Positions 27,499 through 35,650 of a stretch of 64,000 nucleotides of DNA are shown piece after piece. Origin of the DNA: Komagataeibacter rhaeticus (GTDB lineage: Bacteria; Pseudomonadota; Alphaproteobacteria; Acetobacterales; Acetobacteraceae); assembly GCF_003207855.1 (NCBI RefSeq), contig NZ_NKTZ01000007.1, positions 85,174-149,173 of the forward strand, read 5' to 3'. The position numbers were made by a program, and so were the translations under genes. Each line of letters begins with the position of its first letter. Positions within the stretch are counted from its first letter, which is position 1. The notes below the pieces were generated by a model. It searched no databases, was not told the DNA's origin, and saw only the letters and a list, made by a program, of their open reading frames with translations.

Positions 27499-28837
27499 CA
27501 CCCCATTCCTTGCATTCGCGGCCGCCCCCGCGCGCGCCGCTGCCCGTCCCGCCACCCGCGCGCCAGCGCTGTCACGGGCGGATGGCGTCTCATGGCTGGT
27601 GGTGGCGGGGGCGGTGTTCAACCTTGCCCTGTGCTTCATCAACACGCGACATGTCATCACGGTCCACAGTTCCGAAATCGCCCTGTGCGAACTGGCCATA
27701 ATCTTCCTGGCCTTTATCGAGGTCCGCAATACCATATCCCCCGCCGTGGTGCGGATCACGGCGGTCATGCTGTGTTTCGAGATCGGGGCAAAACTCATCA
27801 ATCCCCGGCTTGACCTGAAAATCCTGCATGACCTTGCCATCGCCTACCTGTTCTACCAGCTGGGCACGCGCTCCACCCTGCGCTCGGGGGAACGGACCAT
27901 GTGGGTGCTCATGGCGATGATCCTGTTCATCGGATTTTTCGAGCTGCTGTTCACCAACCTGTTCGGCATGGTGTTCGATGTCTGGACCTATTACGTCAAC
28001 AAGGGCGTGATCAGCACCAGCACCGTCAATTACAGCAATACCAACCTGTTCATCAGCGGCAACCGGGGGGCGGCGGCGTCGCGTACCTTCTTCCAGTCCA
28101 TATTCGGCTCGCACCGCGTGTCCTCCCTGTTTCTGGAGCCGGATTCACTGGGCAACTTCTCGGCCATAGGCTTTGCATGGTGCCTGAGCACCAGCCTTGG
28201 CTCTCGCCTGCGCCATGCGTTCCTGTTCTTCCTGTCCGCGCTGTGCTTCGTGCTGGCGGATTCCCGCTTCGCCTCGGGCTGTGCCATGGCCATGATCGGG
28301 CTGCGCATGACGCCGCTCTACCGCTCGCGCTTCGTGGTCTTTGCCATGCCGGTCGCGGTCATGATGGGGCTGATGCTGCAGGGTGCCAATCATGAAATGC
28401 CGGGCATCCTGCCTTCCATCATCGGGGATAATTTCTCGGGACGGCTGCTGTTTTCGGGGCGGCTGCTGGATTACTGGTACCTGCCGCAATGGTTCGCCAT
28501 GGCCCCGTCACAGGTCTATACGGCCGATACCGGCTATGCCTACATCATCAACAATCTGGGCCTGCCGCTGACGCTGTTCCTGCTGGCGCTGTTCGCCATG
28601 CATCCGGCGCGCACGGAATCCGCCGTGTCGATGAAGGCGATGATTTCGCTCTATTTCGCCACATCGCTGTGCATCGGGGCCTCGGTCTTCACCATCAAGA
28701 CGGCGGCACTGCTGTGGTTCCTGTATGGCACCACAAACAGTGTCGTAACCCCGGCGGACGCGCCCGCGGCCACGACGGCACGCCTGAAATATTTTCGCTT
28801 CAACCGCTTCTCCCCCTCACCGGAGCATGGTGCATGA
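27482..28837 (+). CDS. Polysaccharide polymerase, Wzy/GumE-like
   Basis: 451 residues from ATG 27482. About ten to eleven hydrophobic helices with larger periplasmic loops, one holding FLEPDSLGNFSAIGF and RLLFSGRLLDYWY, the sort of loop found in Wzy/GumE polymerases. A polymerase is the one missing step of the Wzx/Wzy pathway here and no other candidate lies in the locus. Wzy proteins share little sequence, so the call rests on topology and place. Overlaps with the acyltransferase before it and with the GH5 gene after it (ATGA) show a coupled operon. Confidence 0.8.
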   Translation: MSLASDTPFLAFAAAPARAAARPATRAPALSRADGVSWLVVAGAVFNLALCFINTRHVITVHSSEIALCELAIIFLAFIEVRNTISPAVVRITAVMLCFEIGAKLINPRLDLKILHDLAIAYLFYQLGTRSTLRSGERTMWVLMAMILFIGFFELLFTNLFGMVFDVWTYYVNKGVISTSTVNYSNTNLFISGNRGAAASRTFFQSIFGSHRVSSLFLEPDSLGNFSAIGFAWCLSTSLGSRLRHAFLFFLSALCFVLADSRFASGCAMAMIGLRMTPLYRSRFVVFAMPVAVMMGLMLQGANHEMPGILPSIIGDNFSGRLLFSGRLLDYWYLPQWFAMAPSQVYTADTGYAYIINNLGLPLTLFLLALFAMHPARTESAVSMKAMISLYFATSLCIGASVFTIKTAALLWFLYGTTNSVVTPADAPAATTARLKYFRFNRFSPSPEHGA

Positions 28838-29856
28838 AACGACCTTTTCCCGACCGCATCGGTCGCTGGCTTGCGGGCTGCGTGGGGGTGGCGGCACTTG
28901 TGCTGCCCACCCTCCATCCCGCCATGGCCCAGACCTGGCGGGGCGTGAACCTGGCAGGAGCGGCCTATTCATCCTCCAGGCTGCCGGGGCGGTACGGGTA
29001 CGACTATATCTACCCAAAGCCCAGCGAAGTGGACTATTTTACCCAGGCGGGCATGAACATATTCCGCCTGTCAGTGCTGTGGGAGCGCCTGCAACCCGGC
29101 CTGAATGGCCCGCTGGATGAAGGGGAACTGCGGCGCGTGCGCCAGTTCGTCAGCTACGCGCGGGACAGGGGGGCCAGCACGGTTCTCGACATTCACGATT
29201 ATGGCCGTTACCGGGGGCAGGAAGTCGGTTCCACCGCCGTGCCGGATGCGGCCTTTGCCGATCTGTGGTCACGGCTGGCCCAGGCATTCGGCACGGATAG
29301 CCATGTGCTGTTCGGACTGATGAACGAACCCCAGCAGCATTCAGCCCAGGCATGGAAGAACAGCGTGCAGGCCGCGATCGACGCGATACGCAAGACAGGA
29401 AGCCACAATACCATCCTTGTGCCTGGCATCGGCTGGGACGGGGCGCAGTCCTTTGCGTCGCTTAACGGGCCAAGCCTTGGCACGCTTACGGATCCGGCCC
29501 ATAATCTGGTTTATGAAGTGCACGAGTATTTTGACACCGATGCGTCAGGCACAAAGCCTGCCTGTATCTCACGCGATCAGGCTGTTGCCCGGCTCCAGTC
29601 CTTTACCGACTGGCTGCGTGCCCACAGGGCCCATGGCTTCCTGGGGGAATTCGGGGTCAGCCGCCAGCCCGAATGCGTGGCCCTGCTAGCGCCCCTTCTC
29701 TCCCATATGCGGGAAAATGCCGATGTATGGTCCGGCTGGACCTACTGGGCGGCGGGTCCATTGTGGGGCAACTACATGTTCACGCTGGAGCCCGACCATG
29801 GCGCCGACCGGCCCCAGATGCAGGCCATCCGGCCCTTCCTTGGCAAAAGCCGCTGA
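28834..29856 (+). CDS. Secreted GH5 glycoside hydrolase (endoglucanase-like)
   Basis: 340 residues from ATG 28834, which overlaps the polymerase stop; GGAG is seven bases upstream. A signal peptide ends at AMA-Q (residue 32). WRGVNLAGAAYSS and MNIFRLSVLWERL open the barrel; Glu165 in FGLMNEP is the acid/base and Glu272 in GFLGEFGV the nucleophile. GH5 enzymes cut beta-1,4-glucans or mannans. Coupled to the polymerase in an acetan locus, it probably trims the cellulose-like backbone of acetan in the periplasm, to control length or clear misrouted polymer. Action on cellulose cannot be excluded. Confidence 0.9.
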   Translation: MKRPFPDRIGRWLAGCVGVAALVLPTLHPAMAQTWRGVNLAGAAYSSSRLPGRYGYDYIYPKPSEVDYFTQAGMNIFRLSVLWERLQPGLNGPLDEGELRRVRQFVSYARDRGASTVLDIHDYGRYRGQEVGSTAVPDAAFADLWSRLAQAFGTDSHVLFGLMNEPQQHSAQAWKNSVQAAIDAIRKTGSHNTILVPGIGWDGAQSFASLNGPSLGTLTDPAHNLVYEVHEYFDTDASGTKPACISRDQAVARLQSFTDWLRAHRAHGFLGEFGVSRQPECVALLAPLLSHMRENADVWSGWTYWAAGPLWGNYMFTLEPDHGADRPQMQAIRPFLGKSR

Positions 29857-29901
29857 ATTTCAGATCATGGTATTCTCAACAGGGACACAGGAACCCCACG
29901 C

Positions 29902-30471
29902 ATGGATATAAAAACGTTCAACATCAAAGGTCTGGTGTTGCTGACCCCGCCCCGCTTCGAAGATGATCGTGGCTATTTCACGGAAACCTATAATGCCGCC
30001 CGCCTGAAGGAAATCGGCATTACCGAACCCTTCGTACAGGACAATCACAGCCTTTCGCGCCAGCGCGGGGTCGTGCGCGGCCTGCACTGCCAGTTGCCCC
30101 CACATGCGCAGGGCAAGCTGGTGCGCTGCACACGGGGCAGCATATGGGACGTGGGGGTGGACATACGCGCAGGCTCCCCCACATTCGGGCAATGGGTGGG
30201 GGAAACCCTCTCGGCAGAAAACGGGGCGCAGCTCTGGATTCCCGCAGGCTTCCTGCACGGGTTCTGCACGCTGACGGACAATGCGGAAGTGCAGTACAAA
30301 TGCACCGATTTCTGGAACCGTGAATGTGAACGTTCCGTCCGCTGGGACGACCCGCTGCTTGCAATCGACTGGCCGGTCGCCGCAGGGGAGGCGATCGTAT
30401 CCGCCAAGGATGCCCAGGCACTGGCTTTTTCCAGCGTGGATGACTGGTTTACCCACACAGCCGACGCATGA
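29902..30471 (+). CDS. rfbC: dTDP-4-dehydrorhamnose 3,5-epimerase
   Basis: 189 residues. RmlC marks: PPRFEDDRGYFTETYN, QDNHSLSRQRGVVRGLHCQ (catalytic His), GSIWDVGVDIRAGSPTFGQW and LWIPAGFLHGFCTL. It epimerises C3 and C5 of dTDP-4-keto-6-deoxyglucose made by RfbB. The gene follows the GH5 gene by 45 bases and precedes rfbD by 47 on the same strand. Length is normal. Together with rfbA and rfbB at the far end of the locus it completes dTDP-L-rhamnose synthesis. Confidence 0.96.
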   Translation: MDIKTFNIKGLVLLTPPRFEDDRGYFTETYNAARLKEIGITEPFVQDNHSLSRQRGVVRGLHCQLPPHAQGKLVRCTRGSIWDVGVDIRAGSPTFGQWVGETLSAENGAQLWIPAGFLHGFCTLTDNAEVQYKCTDFWNRECERSVRWDDPLLAIDWPVAAGEAIVSAKDAQALAFSSVDDWFTHTADA

Positions 30472-30518
30472 GCGTGCAGGTTCCCTTTTCCTGTCATTGA
30501 AGAAGAAAACATATCGAG

Positions 30519-31403
30519 ATGCAGTCATCCATTCTGGTAACCGGCGGCAGTGGCCAGCTTGCCTGCGCGCTGGCCGCGCATGCGGATGTAATACGGGTGG
30601 GCCGCCCGGATCTTGACTTTGACCGCCCCGATACGATCGATACCGTGCTGCGGGCACACCGGCCCGCGATTGTGGTCAATGCCGCGGCCTGGACGGCAGT
30701 GGACGCGGCGGAATCCCATATGGAGGAGGCCGACCGCGCCAACCACACGGGTCCTGCCCGCATGGCGGCACGATGTCGGGAGATGGGAAGCCGGTTCATC
30801 CATATCTCGACGGATTACGTATTCAGCGGTGACAAGGGCAGCCCCTATGTGGAGTCTGACCCGGTGGACCCGCGCTCGGTCTATGGCAGCACGAAGGCGG
30901 CAGGCGAGCAGGCGGTACTGGCAGCATGCCCCGACAGTATCATCCTGCGCACGGCATGGGTCTATTCCCCCTATAACCGCAACTTCGTACGCACCATGAT
31001 CGAGGCCGCAGCCAGACGCCCCGAACTGCGCGTGGTCAGTGACCAGATCGGCAACCCGACCAGTGCGGACGCGCTGGCGGATGTGATCATGCACATCATT
31101 GCCCGCATCCGCGATACGGGATGGCGGCCGGAATACGCCGGCATTTACCATGCGGCGGGCGAGGGCAGCGCCAGCTGGTACGAACTGGCCTGTGCCGCGA
31201 TAAAGGCGGCGGCACGGCACGGCAATCCTGAGCCCGTGATTGAACCCATTACCACGGCGGACTGGCCCACCCCCGCCCACCGCCCGCATGATGCGCGGCT
31301 TGACTGCACGCGGCTGAAACAGGTCTTTGACTGCGCGCCCGGCCCCTGGCGGCCGGAAGTGGAACGGGTTGTGGGGGAACTGATGGCACGCCAGCAGCCC
31401 TGA
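30519..31403 (+). CDS. rfbD: dTDP-4-dehydrorhamnose reductase
   Basis: 294 residues. LVTGGSGQLACAL is the cofactor loop, followed by VNAAAWTAVDAAE, HISTDYVFSGDKGSPY and the catalytic YGSTKAAGE of RmlD. It reduces dTDP-4-keto-rhamnose to dTDP-L-rhamnose, the likely last sugar of the acetan side chain. It is the final gene of the plus-strand acetan unit; a hairpin follows at 31470. Confidence 0.95.
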   Translation: MQSSILVTGGSGQLACALAAHADVIRVGRPDLDFDRPDTIDTVLRAHRPAIVVNAAAWTAVDAAESHMEEADRANHTGPARMAARCREMGSRFIHISTDYVFSGDKGSPYVESDPVDPRSVYGSTKAAGEQAVLAACPDSIILRTAWVYSPYNRNFVRTMIEAAARRPELRVVSDQIGNPTSADALADVIMHIIARIRDTGWRPEYAGIYHAAGEGSASWYELACAAIKAAARHGNPEPVIEPITTADWPTPAHRPHDARLDCTRLKQVFDCAPGPWRPEVERVVGELMARQQP

Positions 31404-31469
31404 ATCCCTCCCCTGCGCCAGCCATCAGGCAAGTGTTGGTGGGGCTGCTTTCAGGCGGCTTCAGGGACC

Positions 31470-31494
31470 GTCGCCTTTTTTTGGAAAAGGCGAC
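31470..31494. repeat. Dispersed repeat, copy D (single hairpin, bidirectional terminator)
   Basis: GTCGCCTTTT (31470-31479) pairs with AAAAGGCGAC (31485-31494). It matches the first hairpin of the repeat family and lies between the convergent ends of rfbD and the next gene. The second hairpin is absent. Confidence 0.75.
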
Positions 31495-31542
31495 ACCCGG
31501 AGCATCCTGCCCATCCGTTACCGATGGGTTCCACATGAACAC

Positions 31543-32466
31543 TCATACACCACCCCATGCCAGTCGCAGGCGCTCCCCGGCACGGCGGGCTGCGGCGCGG
31601 TACAGTTGACTGCGCGAGACCTCACCGGAGAAACGCGCAAGTTCCCGACGCAATGCGCTACGCGGCATGAAATAATGCCGGACAAAATGGGTATGCCGCA
31701 GCAGGCTGGCAATATAACGTTTACGATCCAGTACCGGATGAATGAAGGCAGGCCCGACTGGCGGGGCGACCAGATCCGTTTCCAGCACGGGCGGGAACCA
31801 GTTATAGCGCGTAACATCGCCATAACGCGCCAGCGGCACGAAGCTCAGGCCCGCCGCGGCCACCTCCGATGCCACAAAGGCTTCCCCCAGCGGCCAGAAC
31901 GCAATCCCTGCGCCATTATCTGCCGACATGGCAAGCCGCCTGCCCGCCAGATGGGACAGCGCCCGGGCTGAAAAAAACGAAATACAGTTAAGGGATGCAC
32001 GCAACCGCCCGGCGGGATAGACCCCGGCATGAAAGCGCGCCCAGTACCATCGTGGCCCTGATGAAATGGGATGGGCCACAAAATCGGCGCCATCGGCCAT
32101 CATGGCCGCCAGCAGGCATTGGCCATCACCCGTAATACAGGCATCATATTCCACAAACAGGTAATAATCATAATCCGGAATGCGGTCATGTACCTGGTAA
32201 TGGGTATAATCAGCATTCCACCAGATCAGGCTGCCCTTTTCAAAACGGTTGGCAAATCCCATGGCCACCATATCCGCATTACAGGTACGCAGTACGCGGT
32301 CATGCGCAACGGTACCGACAAATCCGTTCGTTTCGTCAACGGATACAAAAATATCCGTATCGGGGAAGGTGGACTGCAACCGCCTGAGCTGTCGGTGGAC
32401 AAAACTGTCCCATGCATATGTCTTCAGCACAACCGCACATTTTCTGGCTGTGATCACGTCCGGCAC
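31543..32466 (-). CDS. Uncharacterised protein, glycosyltransferase-like (GT-A type)
   Basis: About 307 residues from GTG 32466; a GTG at 32457 has a better placed GGAG and may be the real start. The N-terminus CAVVLKTYAWDSFVHRQLRRL and the segment YDYYLFVEYDACITGD look like the first strand and acidic metal-site region of a GT-A glycosyltransferase. FARHGEDF-type motifs are absent, so I cannot place it in a numbered family. No signal peptide. It sits between the acetan locus and the aminotransferase/FAD pair and runs opposite to both, so it need not belong to either. Confidence 0.6.
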   Translation of the reverse strand: MPDVITARKCAVVLKTYAWDSFVHRQLRRLQSTFPDTDIFVSVDETNGFVGTVAHDRVLRTCNADMVAMGFANRFEKGSLIWWNADYTHYQVHDRIPDYDYYLFVEYDACITGDGQCLLAAMMADGADFVAHPISSGPRWYWARFHAGVYPAGRLRASLNCISFFSARALSHLAGRRLAMSADNGAGIAFWPLGEAFVASEVAAAGLSFVPLARYGDVTRYNWFPPVLETDLVAPPVGPAFIHPVLDRKRYIASLLRHTHFVRHYFMPRSALRRELARFSGEVSRSQLYRAAARRAGERLRLAWGGV

Positions 32467-32503
32467 TCCACAGGATCGGGTCGATTCATATGTAAAGGAG
32501 GAG

Positions 32504-32545
32504 ATGAATATTTTACACTTTCTTCAACATGAATATGTCCTATAG
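32504..32545 (+). CDS. Possible 13-codon leader peptide
   Basis: ATG at 32504 is preceded by AAAGGAGG, the strongest ribosome site seen nearby, and opens a short frame MNILHFLQHEYVL ending in TAG. A small stem (ATGTC-ctata-GACAT, 32535-32549) overlaps the stop. The frame lies in the AT-rich 309-bp gap ahead of the aminotransferase gene and could be a leader that couples ribosome movement to expression. It could also be chance; no terminator/antiterminator pair was identified. Confidence 0.25.
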   Translation: MNILHFLQHEYVL

Positions 32546-32775
32546 ACATGCCGATTTTATAATTTTCAATCATGCATGAATTTAACGGTGTTTTTTCAAA
32601 AATTGTATACTTCTCCATGTTACACATGTCACATAAACGTGTGGTAAATAATATATTTATATTTCCGGTGAACTTGTACTGACCGTTCGAGTTTAGTATT
32701 GGCTGCACGGACACGCGGTTTTTCTGCACCTGCGGACAGATGTGGCCATCGGATTTCAGGAAGCGGAATATAAAG

Positions 32776-33933
32776 ATGACAGAAATGTCGTATCCGGAAA
32801 TATCGTTCATTCGTTCCAATATTCCGAAGATAAGCCAGTTGTCCGATGGCATCATCGCAATGGAAGCATCCGGCATCTACACCAATTACGGCCCGATCAA
32901 CCAGAAGTTCGAAACACGTCTGGTTGAACAGATGTTTGGCGGGGTGGGCCGGTGTGTCACGGTATGCAATGCCACGATCGGCCTTATGATGGCGCTGAAA
33001 TATGCCACCCGGCATACTGATCCGGCCCGGGCACGTTACGTCATCATGCCATCCTTTACTTTTGCCGCGGCTGCCCATGCCGTATTATGGGCCGGTTTTA
33101 CACCACTGTTCTGTGATATTGATCCACTGGACTGGATGGCATCACACCAGTCGGAAGATGACCTGCTACGCAAATATGATGGGCAGGTGGCTGCCGTCTT
33201 TCCTTACGCGACATTTGGCAATGCCATCGATATCGCGCATTACACGGAACTGGAAAAGACGACGGGGGTGCCTGTCGTCATTGATGCAGCGGCCTCCCTT
33301 GGCGCGCATGACGCGCAGGGCCGGGGGTTTGGAAGCGGGTCCCCACACGCCATTGTCTGTTCCCTGCATGCAACAAAAACAATGGGCATTGGCGAAGGCG
33401 GCTTCATATACGCGAACAACCCCGACATGATCGAAGCCCTGCGCGCGATGGGTAATTTCGGTTTCGGGCAGATCCGCCACGCCACCATGCCGGGACTCAA
33501 TTCCAAACTGCCGGAAATCGGGGCCCTGCTTGCGCTGTCGGGACTGGACCATCTGGATGGCGTGATCAGAAAGAAAGTACAGATAGAGCAGCTTTACTAT
33601 GAACTGCTGCACGGCCTTGAATTCCAGCACCAGCGCGGTACGCGTACATCCTACCAGTTCCTGCCCGTACGCCTGCCCGCCCATCTTGTTCCCCATCGCG
33701 GCGCCATACTTGAACGCATGAAAAACAGGCGGATCGGGACATCCACCTACTTCTCCCCCCACCTGCACGAGCAGAGCTATTTCTCCACCCACAGCCAGGC
33801 AGGCGATCTGGGCGCGACACGCGCCCTGTCCGCTTCCATCGTGTCACTCCCCCTGTGGCATGAAATGACACCGGAGATGGTGCAGTACGTATGCCGGGAA
33901 TTCCTGGATGCCTGCGCCGCCTACGATATGTAG
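32776..33933 (+). CDS. DegT/DnrJ/EryC1/StrS-family PLP aminotransferase
   Basis: 385 residues from ATG 32776 (AGGAAGCGGA upstream). The fold-type I pattern is clear: VCNATIGLMMALKY near the start, MPSFTFAAAAHAVLWAG, DAAASLGAH with Asp170, and the cofactor lysine in SLHATKTMGIGEGG (Lys201). These enzymes aminate keto-sugar nucleotides, or in some members dehydrate them. The only keto-sugar made by genes in this window is dTDP-4-keto-6-deoxyglucose from RfbB, so an amino-deoxy sugar is one possible product. It is followed after 45 bases by an FAD oxidoreductase on the same strand. Confidence 0.85.
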   Translation: MTEMSYPEISFIRSNIPKISQLSDGIIAMEASGIYTNYGPINQKFETRLVEQMFGGVGRCVTVCNATIGLMMALKYATRHTDPARARYVIMPSFTFAAAAHAVLWAGFTPLFCDIDPLDWMASHQSEDDLLRKYDGQVAAVFPYATFGNAIDIAHYTELEKTTGVPVVIDAAASLGAHDAQGRGFGSGSPHAIVCSLHATKTMGIGEGGFIYANNPDMIEALRAMGNFGFGQIRHATMPGLNSKLPEIGALLALSGLDHLDGVIRKKVQIEQLYYELLHGLEFQHQRGTRTSYQFLPVRLPAHLVPHRGAILERMKNRRIGTSTYFSPHLHEQSYFSTHSQAGDLGATRALSASIVSLPLWHEMTPEMVQYVCREFLDACAAYDM

Positions 33934-33978
33934 AAGCCCCCCGCTCCCCCAACCCTGCGGAAAACGGATATATACGCC

Positions 33979-35361
33979 ATGCCATCCTATCCCCTGACAC
34001 CCGTCCTGATCGCCGGTGGTGGTCCGGCGGGGATTGCCCTGCTGCTTGCAGCCTCCCGCATGGGCGAACTGTCCCGCCTGCTGGATGAAGGCATTACCCT
34101 GGTTGAACAGGGCCACACCATCGGTTCCGGCATGCTGGGGCGCTATGTCATCAATTCCGACAGCGCGGCGGAAACCTTTGTCGATGCCCTGACCGACAAT
34201 CCGGTACCCGAACTGGCCCGACTGCGCACCCACCCGCTGGTGGAGATGATCCAGGCCCATGGCAAGGACACCCTGCCCCTGCGGGTGGTGGCGGATTATC
34301 TGGATCTGGTGGGGCATGTCCTGACCGGACTGATCCGGAACCATCCGGCCTCCCGGCTTCTGACAGGCTGGCGGCTGGCAAGCCTGCGTCAGGACGACAG
34401 GGGGGAATGGGCCGCCCATCTTGTCTCGGCCGATGGGGCCGGGGCACAGCATGTCAGGGCGGCAAAGGTTGTTCTGGCACTGGGTGCCATACAGCCCGAA
34501 TGCCGCCTGCATGATGAACAGGTGGGAGGGGCCGCGCTGCTGCCGCGTTACAGCGGCAGGCTCATGCAGTCCGATGACCTGCTTGCCCCTGATGGCATCA
34601 GCCGGCTGCGCACGCTGGTGGCCGGAAGCGAAAAGCCGAAGATCGCCATAATTGGCGGTGCCAGCAGCGCGCTGTCCGTTGCCCGGGTCATCCTACGGGA
34701 TATGGGGAACCGGATCGTGCCGGGCAACCTGACGCTGCTGCACAGGTCCCGCCTGAAACTGTTCTACCGGACGGCAGAAGAGGCCCTTGCCGATGGCTAT
34801 ACCGATTTCGGCGCGGCCGATATCTGTCCGATCAGCCATTTTGTGTACCGCTTCGGGGGGCTGCGCTATGATTCGCGCAATCTGGCCATGCAGTTGATGG
34901 GCATTGCCAACGCCGCCCCCGAACCCCGGCTGCACACGATGCAGATGACAGGACATAATGACGGCGCGGTGCAGGCCACGCTGGACAGTGCGGATGCCCT
35001 TGTCGCCTGTCTTGGCTACCGCCCCCGGCGCGTGGCCATCATGGACCGTGACAACCATCCCATGGCGCTGGCCACGGACCATCCCGATGGCAGCCTGACC
35101 GGACCGGACTGCGGCATAATGGATGGGTCCGGCCACGAAATTCCGGGGCTATTCGGCCTGGGGCTGGCTTCGGGCTACAGCGCGTCCGCCACCATGGGAG
35201 GGGAAAGCAGCTTTAACGGACAGGTCAACAGCCTGTGGTTGTGGCAGAATGCCATTGGCGAGAAAATCCTGTACCAGCTACTGCCTGAAGAAGCCCCCCT
35301 GCCCCGTATCCCAATGGCCCATGCCTCCGCAATCGACACGCATCACAGTATCAATCACTGA
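33979..35361 (+). CDS. FAD/NAD(P)-binding oxidoreductase, N-monooxygenase-like
   Basis: 460 residues. VLIAGGGPAGIALLLAA is an N-terminal dinucleotide (FAD) fold and KIAIIGGASSALSVARVIL a second one near residue 220, the two-fold layout of flavin N-hydroxylases and related monooxygenases. GLFGLGLASGYS near the C-terminus fits the family. The reaction is unknown. Being paired with an aminotransferase, it could oxidise the amine that enzyme makes (N-hydroxylation), but this is only inferred. No signal peptide or membrane helix. Two terminator-like repeats follow. Confidence 0.75.
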   Translation: MPSYPLTPVLIAGGGPAGIALLLAASRMGELSRLLDEGITLVEQGHTIGSGMLGRYVINSDSAAETFVDALTDNPVPELARLRTHPLVEMIQAHGKDTLPLRVVADYLDLVGHVLTGLIRNHPASRLLTGWRLASLRQDDRGEWAAHLVSADGAGAQHVRAAKVVLALGAIQPECRLHDEQVGGAALLPRYSGRLMQSDDLLAPDGISRLRTLVAGSEKPKIAIIGGASSALSVARVILRDMGNRIVPGNLTLLHRSRLKLFYRTAEEALADGYTDFGAADICPISHFVYRFGGLRYDSRNLAMQLMGIANAAPEPRLHTMQMTGHNDGAVQATLDSADALVACLGYRPRRVAIMDRDNHPMALATDHPDGSLTGPDCGIMDGSGHEIPGLFGLGLASGYSASATMGGESSFNGQVNSLWLWQNAIGEKILYQLLPEEAPLPRIPMAHASAIDTHHSINH

Positions 35362-35448
35362 TCCCGGCTGGTACGTTTCCTCCTGCCCACAGGCCGCCCT
35401 ACCACCCGCAGGGCGGCCTGCTTATGGAAAAATCCATCAATCATATAG

Positions 35449-35522
35449 AAATTTTTAGGTGTCGCCTTTTTTAAAAGGCGGCGTTCTGTCGAAGCTTTTG
35501 CAAAAAGCTTCACCAAAAACTT
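35449..35522. repeat. Double-hairpin dispersed repeat, copy E (three-way junction form)
   Basis: Outer arms AATTTTTAGGTG (from 35450) and CACCAAAAACTT (35511-35522) can pair and enclose two hairpins: CGCC-T-run/A-run-GGCG (35463-35480) and GAAGCTTTT/AAAAAGCTTC (35491-35511). This is one of the two most complete copies; the other is at 63292. It lies between the convergent ends of the FAD gene and the sugar porter gene. Confidence 0.85.
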
Positions 35523-35578
35523 TCTTCAATCCCAAAGCGCTATCATGAGCTGACTGATCAGACAGTCTTGTAGAAGAA

Positions 35579-35605
35579 CGCTGCCTATCTGAAAAACAGG
35601 CAGCG
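35579..35605. repeat. Dispersed repeat, copy F (diverged hairpin)
   Basis: CGCTGCCT (35579-35586) pairs with AGGCAGCG (35598-35605), followed by TTAAAAAGCTTTATT. A diverged copy in the same convergent gap as copy E. It may be the actual terminator of the sugar porter operon. Confidence 0.6.
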
Positions 35606-35650
35606 CTTAAAAAGCTTTATTGTTTCCTGTCCCGAAATAATGCCGTGCAC

